Counted from the stretch's first letter, positions 13,676-25,984 are shown. The stretch is DNA of 64,000 nucleotides from Lophium mytilinum (GCA_010093605.1 MU004187.1:1533856-1597855), one strand, 5' to 3'. The notes: generated from the letters alone by a model not told the origin. A program made the numbers and translations.

Positions 13676-15873
13676 TAAATCTAATTCTTTTCTTATAATT
13701 AAGCTACTCTCTATAAATAATAATAATCTTTATATAGAGCCCGATCTAGTCTATTAGTATATACTTACTAAGCTATTTAATAAAGGCTATTTTAGTACGC
13801 TACTATTTAATTCTACGCTTTATAAACTTATTACCCTTATATAAAATAGTAAGCGCATACTACCTTAATCTCTACGCGATATTATTAGCAACTTAGATAT
13901 CTTAGAATTTAAAGTCCGCTGCAATTAACTATATTACTACGGCCGATTATATATACCTGCGTATAATAATTTATAACTTAAGCTTCTATAGCTTACCTAT
14001 AATACTACTATTAGCGGGCACCTAGAAAAGTATAGTATATATAAACTTATCTAATATTACTACTTTTAGCTAGGTATACGCAACTTAGTTAAAGACTATA
14101 TAAGTACCTACTATAGCTATAAATAATTAAAAGCCTTCTATAATAAAAAATAAGGACTTCTATATTTACTTAATATACTAGAATAGTATTAGACTAATAT
14201 TACTATAGACTTTATTATAGAGCTTCCTCCCTATAAGTAGAATAGTTAAATCTATACTAAAATTCTTATTATTATTTATTACGCTAGTAAGAAATATTAC
14301 TATATTTCTATAAGCGGCACCTCTATCTATAATATTATTAATACCTTTCTTTAAGAAATCTACCGCCTCTATAGCCTGCCTCGCATTATTATTAGTAATT
14401 GCAACCCGCGCTTTATCTCTAACGTTTAGAAATAAGTATATAAGTATATTAGTATCTACTAGAATATCTCTATAGCCGCTTACCCTAAAATAGATAGATA
14501 AATAGAAAACGCAAACGCCGTTATAAAAGCCTATCTTAGGCAGTTTATTAACTACTACTAGAATAACTAGGTTAACTACTTACCTATTAGGGAGTTTTTA
14601 GTAAATAACTAAGTTAATATCTCTACTATAATAATACCGTTCTTTATTAATAAGGGTTTTTACCCGCGCTCTAGCCTTAAGCCTCTACCCGGCGTTATAA
14701 ATAATACTAAACCCGCGCCTCTACTCTTTCTAATACCCGATCTTAGTAATAACGCTGCTGTCCGCAGTTAATAGCTTAAAGAAGATAATTACGTTAACTA
14801 GATAAAGAAGATTCTAGATAAATATAAGGCTATAATAATATAGGTATAAACTAAATAAATAGACTATATAAACTAATATTATAACCCTCTACTAAAGCTC
14901 TAAGTTAATAACTAGGTATAGCTTAACGCCTGTAATATAAAGATAACCCGCCTAAATAAGTTACTTAATTATAAGAATCTTAGCCCTTTCCGCATTACTA
15001 AGATTATTAATAATAGTTACGCCTTCTAACTTAACTTTATAAATATAAGCCTTAAAGGCTCTTAAATATACTCTATTTTTTACTCTTACCTTCTCTACCT
15101 AGATAGGTCCCGCCTGCTGCTAGGCTAACGCTAGCCACTACTACCTCCCGTCTAGGTAATTAACCCGGTTACCTCTAAATCTATTAAATAATATGTAATT
15201 ACGCGCATTATTAATAGCCGCTGGCGCGGCCGCGGTCTAAAAGAATGCTGCTATCTAGAATATAAAGAACTTTATAAAGGTTATACTATACTATAGAAAT
15301 AGTAACTATAGAAATAATTTATATCTAAAGCTGCGGATCTAATTAGTAAATTCTATAATCTTAACCCCAATACTAATAGTCCTTATCTAGACTTTAAACC
15401 CAATAATAATTAGCGCGCGCGCCTTACTAATAATAATAATACTATTAATAATCTTACCGCTAACTGCTTATAATTATAATTAATCTATACTGCTAACTAT
15501 TTATAATTATAAACGCTCTATAACTAGCTACGTTTTTATCTTTATATAATTACCTTGCTGCACCTCTACACTATAATTAAAAATAGCCTTATATAGTTTA
15601 TTGCAACTTTATATATAATAACTATAATAAGATTAGAATTCTTAGCTGTATAAAGTAGGCTAAGCTGTTATAATAGAAAAGCCCTTATAAGTAATACCTT
15701 AAGTACGCTAGCTTCTTATATATTAGTATATAACTAATAATTAGCTAAACTATACTATATAATTTACTGCACCGGACGACCTTTTATACCCTTATATTTA
15801 AGCCTAACACAGCCTATAATACTATTTTCTTTTCCTTTTTATTTCCTTCTAGCGTTCTTAAATGGGGGGGTAG

Positions 15874-16110
15874 TATAATAGATTATACTCTACCCTCTAG
15901 TTATATATTTACCTATTACCGGCCTTCTACCTCTATACCTATTACGTTACCTAGCGCCGCCTACGCGCTAGCCTGCCTAGCGCCTATGCGCCTCTCTCCT
16001 CTATGTATATAGTTTCTACCTAGAAGCCTTTCTTTCTACTCCTTATATAACCTCTTAAATTTAACCTAGTTACCTTATACTACTAAGCTCCTCTATACTA
16101 TAACTATAAT
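15874..16110 (+). repeat. 3' LTR of nested Gypsy element
   Basis: This 237-bp partner of 8033-8270 is preceded by a G-run polypurine tract at 15858-15870 and followed by the CTAGT duplication at 16111-16115. Differences from the 5' LTR are mostly C/T and G/A transitions, as RIP would make. Confidence 0.9.
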
Positions 16111-18480
16111 ACTAGTTATAAGTAATAGAAAGTAAATACTATATACTACTATTAGATAATAACTATAAAAAGGTTAGCTACTTATATTCTAAAAACTGCA
16201 CTCTTATTAGATATTTAGAAGGGTAAAACTATTACCTTCTAAATAAAAATAACCGTATTATTATAGTTAAAGATATTATCTTTCTAGAAAAGCCTCTATA
16301 TATAGACTTTTCTAATAACTAGATAATTAAAGAAGAAGGAACTTTATAGAGACCTCTATAATAACTGCTTAAATAATAATAGAATATTATAGCTCTACTA
16401 GAATTAAATAAGAATAATAACCTATCTTACCCCTTAGTATAAGATTAACTAGACTTTAAGCTTCTAACTTAACCTTTAGAAAATCCTATAATAGATATTA
16501 TAGATACTATAGAAAAAGTACCACTAATATCTATAGAATTATAATAGTTTTAAACTCCTCTTAAAAACCTATTAACGCCTAGTATAATATAGTATAAAGA
16601 AGAATAGGTATCTACTCTATATATATCTACTCTACGTGCACCTACTCTATATATATAACTACCTATTAATAACGCCCTATAGAGAATACTAGAACCTATA
16701 GAAGAAAGCGCGCCTACTAGATTTTAACCCGGCGTACTAGGTATTACTTAAATTTAAGGCGCCTTAATAGAAGTACTTAATAACTACTCTAAACTCTAGA
16801 TATTAAATTAAAGTACTAAAGAGTCTTAGAGAGTAGAAGTACTATAAAACCCTTTTAGACTACTTACTCTAATTAGAATTACTACTAAGAAACTATTTAA
16901 ACTAAAGTCTTTAAAATAAGTAAAAGATAGCTTAACCTAGAACTAGTAGAAAGACGCTATAATAGAAGAGAATAGCTCTCTTCTAATTAATAAAATATAG
17001 GACCTTATAGACCCTTCTATAAATTAATATATATTATAAGGTAAATAGGTTTATAAGCTAAAACGCAGAGCTGCAGGTAAAGTTATTAGATATAAAGCCC
17101 GCTAGGTAGTTTATAGATTTAAATAAGAAGAAGATATTAATTATAATAAGATATTTACGTTAGTTATAAAGCTAATAAGCTATAAAATAATCTTTATAAT
17201 TGCCGCTGCACTAGATCTAAATATTAAATAGATAGATATTAAAACTGCCTTCTTATATAGAAATATTAAGAAAGAAATCTATATTAAATAACTCTATAGA
17301 ATAGAAAATACTATAAATAACCTAATACTATTATATATCTATAAGCTTTAAAAAGCCTTATATAGTCTAAAGTAGGCTCCGCGCATTTAGTATTATACGC
17401 TCGCTATATTTCTAAAAGACCTAGGGTTTACTTCTTTAAACTCTAATTTAGAATTCTTTTCTAAAGAATATATATTTATTACTATCTATATTAATAATCT
17501 ACTTATTATAGAACTAACTATATCTAATATTAATTCCCTTAAGTAATTACTTAGCTCTTAATTTAAAATATCTAACCTAGGTACTTATAGCTACTATCTT
17601 AGAATGTTAATTATATATAATTATAGAAATTATAAGCTATTACTTAGCTAAAAAGGATATATCTATAAAGTCTTACAAGAGTTTAACCTAGTAGATAGTA
17701 AACTAGTTACTACGCTAATAGAAACTAGTAAAATAGAACTAGTAGAGAAAGAATTCTCTACTCTAGAAGCTAACTGCTTCTAGTATATAAAAGCTATTAG
17801 TTCTCTTATATATACTATACTTAGTATATAACTAGATATAGTATTTATAGTATCTATTTATAGTAGATATCTAGTAAACCCTATATAAGTATATATTAAA
17901 GCTATAAAATAAATTATATAATATCTCTAAGATATAATAGACCTCTAATTAGTATACTAAGGCCTAATATAACTATTAGCCGGGTATATAGACTTAGACT
18001 AGGCAGGTAACTAAGTAATATAATAATTAACTACTAGCTATATATTTAATATTAGCAGCGGAGCAATTAGTTAGTTATTAAAATAATAGATAGTAGTTAC
18101 TCTCTTCTTATATAAAGCTAAATATATAGGGGAAATATAAGCTATAAAAGAAGTAGTATAGTTATACTTTCTTCTAGAAGAACTTCTAGCTATAGAAGAA
18201 GCTCTAGCAGTAATAATTATCTATAGTAATAATTAAGGAGCTATAGTATTAGCTAAGAACCCGTAATTCTACTCTAGATTAAAATATATTACTATCTAGC
18301 ATTACTATATAAGGAAGAAGGTAGCTAATAATACTATAGACCTTTAATTTATTTCTACTAATTAATAAGTAGTAGATAGGCTTATAAAAGTATTACTAAA
18401 AGACCGCTTTCTACTCTACTAAAGCGCTCTTAGACTTAAATAAGCTAAAACTATTATAGTAAGGGGGAATATATATAATA

Positions 18481-20590
18481 AATATCCTCTATTATTTTTA
18501 GCTTTATATTATTAGAATTTTAAAATTAATAAAATTCTAGGTCTACTAATATTAGTAAATTCTAGAATCTTATTTTAGTACTCTATATAACTAGGTTACG
18601 CCGCCTTATAATATTATTTTTATCTAAATTAGTTTAATATTAAATGCGCAAGAACTTCTAATATTATCTAAAAATAACATGCTCTGCTAGTTTTTAATCT
18701 TTCTAAATTTTTATTTAAGATCTAATTAGCCTAAAATTATTCCGGCCCGCTATATTATTTTTATCTAGATTAGAGTAATATTAACCTCTCTATAAGGCAT
18801 ACGCTATTAATATTAAATTTAAAAATACTTATTCTATCTAACTTTACTAGTACGCTAGTATCTATCTAGAACCTATTAATTACTTTAGTATAAAAAAGTA
18901 GTCTAGCGCCTAGTATATAAGTTTTTCCTTTATTATTTTAAACCTAAGTCTATATATTCTCTTTTTTAACTTAGAAAATTTAAAGGTAAATTTAAATTTA
19001 GAAATTTTTACTAAGTCTTTAAATTTATCTTAGTACCTACTTTAAAAAATTATAACTCCGCTAAATATTATCTAAATTAATTTATTAGTATACTAAAATA
19101 ACTATACTACCTTCTTCTATTCTATTAGAGTTCTACTAGTATACTAATAATAATTAAGCTATCTACTAGGCCTAAAATAGAGTCTAGCACCTTATATTTA
19201 ACTCTTAAGTAGCCTTTTACTTCTATATAGATAGTACTCTTAGACCTAGTACTATAGGTACCCGCTATATAATAGAAAGACTCTAATATTCTATCCCCTT
19301 TAAACTAGATAATATCTAATATAAAAAGAGAAGACTATAAGAAAGAAAAGATATTAAAGCTACTACTACTAATAAAAATTAGTCTTCTAAAAGCTCTACT
19401 AAGATAGAATTAGTTCTAGATAATTACCCTAATACTCTATCTAAATAGTAGTAGTCTCTTATTATTAACTACACCTCTCTACCTAATTATAGAGCCTCTA
19501 TTATAGAAATATAACTTTAGATTTCTAAGTTCTTTAATAAAGAACTTATTCTAGAATAGCCTTTCTATTTTAATACTAAGTTTATTCTCTATAAGGTCTA
19601 ATTTATTATTATAAATAATAATAGAACTATTAGTAATATACCTAGAACTAGTCTAAAGCTTACCTATATACTCCCCTTAGTTAATTACCTTATAGACGCT
19701 TAATATATTCTCTTTTCTAGAGAGTTTTCTACTTTTCTTACTAATAGAGACAACGCTAATAACTATAGAAATATTAACTAACCTCTTTAGAGTGCTTTCT
19801 AATTAAAGAATACTAAATAGACTTACTACTACTCTTTCTTCTATAAAGAATATAAGTTTCTCTAAGCTAGATCTATCTTTCTTATAGCTAACTTAGTAGA
19901 TATTATAGAGTGTAATTAACGCTTTATTATAGAAGTAGCTAACTAAGATAATCTAATTATTAATAGATAACACCGCGAAGAAATAACTAAGCTAGGTAAT
20001 AAGCTATTTAAGTATAGGCGTAATATAGCCTCTACTAAACGCTACTAAGTAAAGTAAAAGAGAAGAATAACTAAAAAAAAAGATACTAGACTTAAAGTCC
20101 TTACTAATAAGGTAATAGAACTTTAAGACTCTATACCTAAGTAGCTTTCTAATATAAAAGCTTAGTTACTTATAAGAGAAATTAAAGATAAAAGAGATAT
20201 AAAAGCTAGAATAACCTAGTAAAACTTAGATAATACTAAATAAAATAGAGACTACTAGAAGTAAGTATATATAGTAGCTAGAAAAGTAGAATTAAATACT
20301 AGAAGAGCTAAAATATAAGCTAGGGTAAACTTAGCTAGATAGGTAAGTTTTAAATACTAAGGAATTAAATACTTTACTTAAAATAGCTAGAGTAAAGCTA
20401 TAAAGGACTTAGAAATTAATCTTAAGAAAGAAAGAATATAGATAGACTAGATAGTAGTAATAGAAGAAGCTTCTAGTATATAGAAGCTTTAGGTTTCTTT
20501 ACTAGATACCTTTATATTTTCCTATATTCTTATATAGGAGTATTAAAACTAGCTTAAGCTTAAAGCTAGCTAGGTTCTAATATAGGAGAA
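18481..20590. other. AT-rich RIP relic, unclassified
   Basis: This stretch is depleted in CpA/TpG and rich in TAA/TAG in all frames. The first part (to about 19.08 kb) may include the Copia 3' LTR, but I could not pair it with a 5' copy. From 19.3 to 20.5 kb the plus strand gives Lys/Glu-rich peptide fragments with many stops, resembling a degraded coiled-coil or gag-like coding region. No family can be assigned. The change to normal composition occurs over about 20.58-20.65 kb. Confidence 0.5.
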
Positions 20591-20704
20591 TTAGGCCTAG
20601 TGTGGCGATGGATTAGTATATATAGAGCCCCAGCCCACCATCTATTTATTAATCAATCAATCGATCATACCTTTCAACAATGCTTACGTTGATTGCCGTC
20701 TTAG

Positions 20705-22416
20705 ATTAGAGAGACCGCTAACCATGGTAATAGAAGCTTCGTTCAAATCAATGCCGCTGGCAATGGCTATCGTAGCCATGGAATAGCTGTGCCAGCAAGG
20801 TCTTGGTCGCGGACTATCGATTCTCCCAGCTCTCGTGGGCAGCCAGAATCGCAGAGGCGAGAGAAATATGAAAACTTCTCTACTTTCCGATTTTGTCTAG
20901 GTGTGATTAGTTCGCCCTTATCCTCAACTTACACGTTTTGGTCTAGTCCCCTGAAAGGCCTCCGAGTTGCTATAAAGGATAATTATCATATCCGCGGTAC
21001 TCGAACATCTCTCTGCAATCGCGCATACTACGAGACATACCCTGTTCAGGAAGAGACTGCTGATGTCGTCTCCCACTTATTAGATGCAGGCATTCAGATT
21101 GTTGGCAAAACGTACCTAAGTGCCTTCGCCATGATGGAACACCCGACGCAAAGCGTCGATTACCAAGCTCCTTCAATCCACGAGGAGATGGCTACTTGAT
21201 AACAGGTGGCAGTAGTGGCGGAAGTGCCGCCGCGGTCGCTGCCTATGACTGGATCGACTGTGCAATCTGTAGTGATAATACGGGAAGCGCGCGAATTCCG
21301 GCTCTTCAAACTGGAATTTTTGGGTTTCGTCCATCCACACATTCCATCTCGAGAGAAGGGTTTGTGAAGGCCCGGCCAGCCGTAGACCCACCTGCTTGGT
21401 TTGGGAGGGATCTTGAGATATTTCCAGATGTCTTCGATGCTCTGGTGGAGCACAACGCGGGAGATCCGTCGTCGAAGGACTCACCTCTCGAGAATTCTCT
21501 ACCCAATTGACTTCATTCCCGAAAATCATACCGAGCAAGTTGACCTGATGGAACACTTCCTCAAAGACGTTGGTCATTCTATGAAATGCACTCATCGTCG
21601 TATATCCATACGAGAAGACTGGCGAAAGTCGGCTCCCGTCGATGAGAAGGATTTAACCAAATACCTTTACTACGTAAGTTGTTAATCATGACAGTCTGAC
21701 CAAAGAATTGAAATTTCACCTCAGGGTAGTGAGCACGGCTGGTATTACGCGGCGTACCATTCTTTCGACGAGTTCGGGAGAAAGTACAACGACGAGAATG
21801 GTCACGGTCCTTTTGTGACAGAGATATTCAGGTGGTATTGGTACAGTCTTGGCTTCCCCGGTCACCAACGGTAAATGCGCACCGTAGTTAGGAGTCTAGG
21901 GAAAGAAGTCAGCACGGAACAACATCAGGAGATCATGGATCACTTCGCAGTCTTCAAAGCTTGGTTCAATAATCATTACAAGCTGAACGACTTGCAAAGT
22001 CCCTTTCTCGCATTGCACATTGATACAGCGACCCCAAGATATCGAGATGTGTATCCTGGCGACACTAATCCAGCAGTACCCGGACTTCGTCCTACAAATC
22101 TCTCGGCAATTCTAGGCGCACCCGAGTTGGCGATACCAAGTGAGCAATCCGACAGTTCACGATATCTGTGACCGTCCGCTTCCTATGGGCATTACTGATA
22201 AGATTACGACTAGTTTCTCAAACTCCTTATCAAACCCGGATCACAGGCAAGGAGGAACAGCTACCAATGGTCGTAGGACTCATGGGGCCGCCTAGTACGG
22301 ATAAGAAACTAATACACTGGACTCTGCAAGCATTGCGAAAGAGCGGTCGTGCAACGAAAGTTATGACAGGCCCTGCAGCCTTCGAAACTTCCTCAAAGAA
22401 GCGTGCGGGGCTTTAG
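20705..22416 (+). pseudogene. Amidase-signature hydrolase, 5'-truncated and frame-broken
   Basis: The sequence encodes most of a fungal amidase-signature (AS) enzyme, a Ser-cisSer-Lys hydrolase of amides. Seen in order: catalytic-Lys segment [14 protein letters not shown] (about 20960-21000), glycine-rich [10 protein letters not shown] with the cis-Ser (about 21205-21235), nucleophile region [10 protein letters not shown], and a C-terminal half with YRDVYPGD and GAPELAIP. Three introns restore the reading exactly: 21674-21724, 21841-21891 and 22140-22213. Two frame shifts remain: near 21170, where one missing T separates YQAP from FNPRGDGY, and near 21490, before [11 protein letters not shown]. 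No ATG heads the frame (open from 20705) and the usual N-terminal region is missing where RIP DNA begins. It is probably a young pseudogene; sequencing error could account for the two shifts but not for the missing 5' end. Confidence 0.82.
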
Positions 22417-22802
22417 TAATTACCGCACCTCGCAGAGCTTACTATAACTAACACTCTCTTTACTCAGCAGTTCTGTTGGCTCAGTACACAAAGCCTCATA
22501 TGTCTAGCTCTATACCTACTTTGCTTCACCGAATTAGAATAGGTGTTGATTAGCCCAGGTCTCGGACGACCGTGCTGTCCAATGCGTGCTCTTCGTTCTG
22601 GTTTCATTACGTGGCGTAAGTGCAGCCTTCAACTCTCAACTGGCATGGATGACGGTGCCTCTTCATCGACGAAATATCACAAAGTCCCAACACTAGCCAC
22701 GGATCTGGGGTATCGTCGTAATTATCTCTTTTCTCTTATCCCTAGTTATCTATTCTAGCTAGTCTCTTCCTTAATTAGGGGTGGATAGTCTCATCATGTA
22801 TT
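22417..22802. other. Convergent intergenic spacer
   Basis: This is the 386 bp between the amidase remnant (plus) and the kinase gene (minus), both ending here. A 71-codon frame at 22543-22758 has no recognisable features. I see no convincing gene. Confidence 0.6.
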
Positions 22803-23852
22803 CTAGATGGAGTCTTGAGTATGTTCCAACCGAAAACCTCCAAAAAGTACCTTCACCATACTATGCCCCAGCCAGTTCAAATCTCTATCCAGAACCTTCT
22901 GCAATAACTCCACGCCAACCGTATAACAAACATCCGCAGGCCCCCACTTCCCTCTCTTGGCCCAAATAATGATGTGAACCCCTAATCTTGCAGCGACAAT
23001 GAGACTATCTTGAAGGCTCAAAGGTCTGCTTTTGACATATTCCGCGAGAAATGCATCAAAGAGGCCTCCTTTCCTGCCAAAATCTTCCATCATCCAGACT
23101 TCACCAGCAAATAGGCCGACATCGAACGCGCCATTCCCTCGTCTCGCCCATTCCCAGTCGATCACTGTGAGCTGTGGTGTCGGTGTCGGTGTATCTTCGT
23201 CGGCGACGACGATGTTCGAAGGTAAAAAGTCGCCGTGGCATTGGCAGGATTTGTTCTCTTCGCCATCAAACAGGAATGAGAGAATTTTCTCGCCTAAAGC
23301 CTCATGGCCGGATGCTCGAAGCGTTCCTGGCAGGTGTTGCTCAAGGTGCATGGACGAGAGCTCCACTGATTGATTGTCGATGTTGACGGGAGTGGAGTGC
23401 AACTGAGCGAGCCATTGTCCAATCCGGGCTCCCACAGTCTGAAGATCAAGCTCGGAGAATGCTTCGATGAGATTGCGAGACCCGGCATCGGAAATCTGCA
23501 AGACATGAGCTTGATTGTCGTAGAACAGCAGCCTTGGGACTTGAATATCGCCGTGGAATGGTAGGACCGATATGGCTTCTGCTTCAAACTTCTGTCGCTC
23601 GATCGGCAAACGGACCGCCGTATTTATCTTCAAATAAGGGGTGGCATGTTTGACAACGCTCCCTACGCTGGAAATGATTCGCCAAGAGTAATTCGAGCCG
23701 CCAGCTGTGAGTGGTTCAAGTGAGGTAAATGGAATGTGTTTTGATCGGAGGTACTCCTCCATTTTCGGCGTTGTGGTAAGGTCCATTATAGTGATATGAT
23801 AACATTTTGGAAAATGAACGTTGCTTAAAGTGATGAAAGGGAAATGAGTCAT
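22803..23852 (-). CDS. APH/choline-kinase-fold phosphotransferase family protein
   Basis: This 349-residue intronless frame has the hallmarks of the aminoglycoside-phosphotransferase (APH) kinase family. It has an N-lobe VVKHA segment with a likely ATP-binding Lys (about residue 68), a Glu in KFEAEA (about 89-91), the Brenner catalytic motif HGDFLPSNI (206-214), and IDWEWARRG (231-239) carrying the Mg-binding Asp. These show a probably active small-molecule kinase; the substrate cannot be told. Fungal relatives of methylthioribose/choline-kinase type are often annotated only as phosphotransferase. The first ATG gives a 22-residue lead that looks unlike the family, so the ATG at 23786 (protein starting MDLTTTPKM, 327 aa) is the likelier start. 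No signal peptide or membrane segment is visible. Confidence 0.85.
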   Translation of the reverse strand: MTHFPFITLSNVHFPKCYHITIMDLTTTPKMEEYLRSKHIPFTSLEPLTAGGSNYSWRIISSVGSVVKHATPYLKINTAVRLPIERQKFEAEAISVLPFHGDIQVPRLLFYDNQAHVLQISDAGSRNLIEAFSELDLQTVGARIGQWLAQLHSTPVNIDNQSVELSSMHLEQHLPGTLRASGHEALGEKILSFLFDGEENKSCQCHGDFLPSNIVVADEDTPTPTPQLTVIDWEWARRGNGAFDVGLFAGEVWMMEDFGRKGGLFDAFLAEYVKSRPLSLQDSLIVAARLGVHIIIWAKRGKWGPADVCYTVGVELLQKVLDRDLNWLGHSMVKVLFGGFRLEHTQDSI

Positions 23853-24840
23853 AGAAAATGAGCTCCGCTTACAAGACGCTGTAACCTCTCCTAGGGTACG
23901 TAGGCCTAATAAGGCTCCTATCCCTTAACCTGCTGATAGACAACGCTCGGACCATAAATGTCGAATACCGTACAGAAAAGGCGAAACCCGCAGCATTTCT
24001 TCTCACGCCTAACTATTATTAGTCGCATCCTTATCAATATCGTTGAGCCCATTTCAGCTGGTTAAAGGATAGCATTAGCCTGTGGTGGACTAGAAATGTG
24101 AAAGGTAAGATAGCGAAGTTGACACGCTTCGACTACAGTGACGAAGGGGAAATGCTCGGCATCTTCCAGGAAGGATTGCAGATTGAAGTGGAATTGCGAG
24201 GTCGTCGTCAAGCCGGATAACACTTCGCCAAAGGACAAGGCGGAGTAGGTCGGAGTCAGGCACCATTTTCATACGTGCTTCATAACCGGCGCTTAGCGTA
24301 CCAGATTCACATTATTGGAAGGCTCTCAAGGTATCAAGGTGGTGTTGTAAGAGTTGAGTTGGGGGCTCGTAATATTAGTGTATTGTAGGTGAAGCTATCT
24401 AATGCAGGAGGAGGCAAGGATAAGAATCCCACGCCAAGCGCTGACTAAGCTGCCAACAGTGTCATTTAGATTGGCATAGCCTGAGGGCTGGGATTGCGAG
24501 TAGCCTGACTCAACGGAGGTCATTATGATCTGCCTGCAGTTTCCTTACAATGCTACTGCGGAAGTTGTGGGAAGATACGCGCTTTCTAGGTTGCGAACTA
24601 CAACATTTCGTATAAGCCGGGCATCGCTGATGTCTTTGAGAAAGTGGCAGTATTCAAGGCCTTTTACACCATGCGATACAATGACGTATAATTAGGATAC
24701 TGGGTAAATTCGCAGGCCATCAGAATCTAGTTCCGAGAGATCACTTTCCTTTCTCTTTGGCAAAAGTAGATCAAGTTCACGACCAAACCTCAAACCGAGA
24801 GAGCGTTTGAAAAATTGAAAAGATCCCATCAATTTTATTT
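23853..24840. other. Intergenic, no gene recognised
   Basis: Composition is normal, without RIP bias. Only short frames occur (such as 60 codons at 24090-24272, minus) and none shows a domain. The part next to 23853 must hold the promoter of the kinase gene. Confidence 0.5.
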
Positions 24841-24841
24841 C

Positions 24842-25720
24842 CTATTCTTCTGAGTCACAAAAGGCCAAAGATGTTTCTCCCCACAGCCACCCATGGTTTT
24901 CCCAAACACCTAGCCACACCGGCCCAGAATCGATGACAAACAAGCTGGGAGAACCTTGGGACGACAGTGGTGTGCATATTCGAACCTGCAGAAGAAAAAA
25001 CGGGGCAGTCAGCCAGAGCTGACACTGCGAGACCCACCCGCGGTTCGCACGACTCCCCCGAAGCAAGCCGCCAATCAACCGTGGAAACGCCCAAATACAA
25101 CCTGTAGTAAGAGCGCCGAACCTAGAAAAAAAAAGCGGTTGTCAGCAAAAAGCCGACGTTGCGAGCACCTAGTCAGGAATTCTCTCGGGTGAAGTTTTCA
25201 TCGTCATTGCACAAGCTCGGATCGTAACAAGAGTTCCCCTCATCAATCCTCCGTGACATCCTCAGTACCCGCCTTTGTATGTCTATCTCCTTGTGCCTGT
25301 CTCCGGGTCTTCTAAGCCCCGTGTGGGTTTGTGGGAAGGAGAGGCACCAGGAGGGGGGCGTGCGAGGCGAAGGTATTGAGGGTCGTTGTTGTGGTCAAGC
25401 CCGATGATGATGCCAAAGAGGTGCTTTCAACGTCGTTACTGAGCTTGCTCTGAATGACGTTGGTTAGCAAAGCTCAAGAGGCTGAGGGCTGGAGGGGATG
25501 ACCTACCGGGTGGTATGTGTGTGGGGGTTTGTCGAGCTGTCGACAGACCAAAATAACTTCAGCTGTGTCGAGAAGATTGAAGCGGCGGTAGATAGGAACA
25601 AGATAAAGCTGGGAGGACGTGGAGTGATTAGGGTTGTGGATGCTGGAGTCGAGTTGATGGAGAGATGTGAAAAGAAGAAGAAGAAACGGGCAGAGGAGAA
25701 GAAGTATTTGTACTCCAAGA
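24842..25720 (-). other. Possible spliced transcript of unknown product
   Basis: The minus strand has the look of a fungal transcript without a clear protein. There is a pyrimidine-rich CTTCTTCTCC leader near 25.65-25.72 kb, then a well-formed 57-nt intron at 25450-25506 (donor GTAGGT, branch TGCTAAC, acceptor CATTCAG). Two more good acceptors follow, each with a CTGAC-type branch site and T-run: near 25125 and near 24985. After the first intron two frames are open for about 55-85 codons; one holds a protein-like stretch (EIDIQRRVLRMSRRIDEGN) ending in a stop near 25190, but it has no early ATG. It could be a coding gene with unrecognised exons, a long 5' UTR with small upstream frames, or a spliced non-coding RNA. 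Confidence 0.3.
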
Positions 25721-25984
25721 TTCGTGGAGAGAAGGCACATTGCGGAAACAAGGTAAGAAGGGTACAGTAACGTATTCCGTTTCTCAGGTTCGCGATGCCA
25801 TGCAGGTGCAGCTTGCAACCTTTTGCAAATGCATCCCAACGTCGTTTCCACAAACACGTCGCATTCGAGACCGCTGATACCGAACAAAGGGAAGAAACGA
25901 CTAGGAACGTCACAGGCCGCTGTCCGGCGGCGATAGATGAGGCTCAGCTTTTCATCCAGTGAAATGAATCGACATAGCAAGGCT

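Larger units (their letters stand above)
8033..16110 (+). mobile_element. Complete but RIP-ruined Ty3/Gypsy retrotransposon nested in Copia
   Basis: Two near-identical direct LTRs (8033-8270 and 15874-16110) bound the element, flanked by the 5-bp duplication CTAGT at 8028-8032 and 16111-16115. A polypurine tract (AAATGGGGGGG) sits just left of the right LTR, fixing plus orientation. An asparagine-rich region (10.5-10.65 kb) and a Cys-rich remnant near 10.87-10.9 kb fit a gag. RT lies at about 12.05-12.7 kb with TYIDNILVY near 12491-12530 in place of the YIDD motif. RNase H and integrase follow to about 15 kb. RIP stops break every frame; the only open stretch is about 68 codons at 12025-12231. 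LTR ends TA...TA fit TG...CA after RIP. Confidence 0.88.
5470..18480 (+). mobile_element. RIP-ruined Ty1/Copia retrotransposon, split by a nested Gypsy element
   Basis: The plus strand shows Copia order in two pieces. Left piece (to 8032): gag-like sequence, then integrase core with FIYIDITG near 7550 followed by an FSTTYNSYKY-like stretch. Right piece (from 16116): integrase end, then reverse transcriptase with IIAAALDLNI / DIKTAFLY near 17200-17260 (Copia RT: the DVKTAFLNG motif) and YINNLLI near 17490 in place of YVDDLLI. RNase H follows to about 18.44 kb, then a purine tract (18460-18469). The integrase breaks off exactly at 8032 and resumes at 16116, so the two pieces are one element. 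Its LTRs were not identified. All frames are broken by TAA/TAG. Confidence 0.72.

Noticed and set aside
22543-22758. Extra C-terminal exon of the amidase
   Set aside because: The amidase family sequence already ends properly at the stop near 22416, and this frame does not resemble the family.
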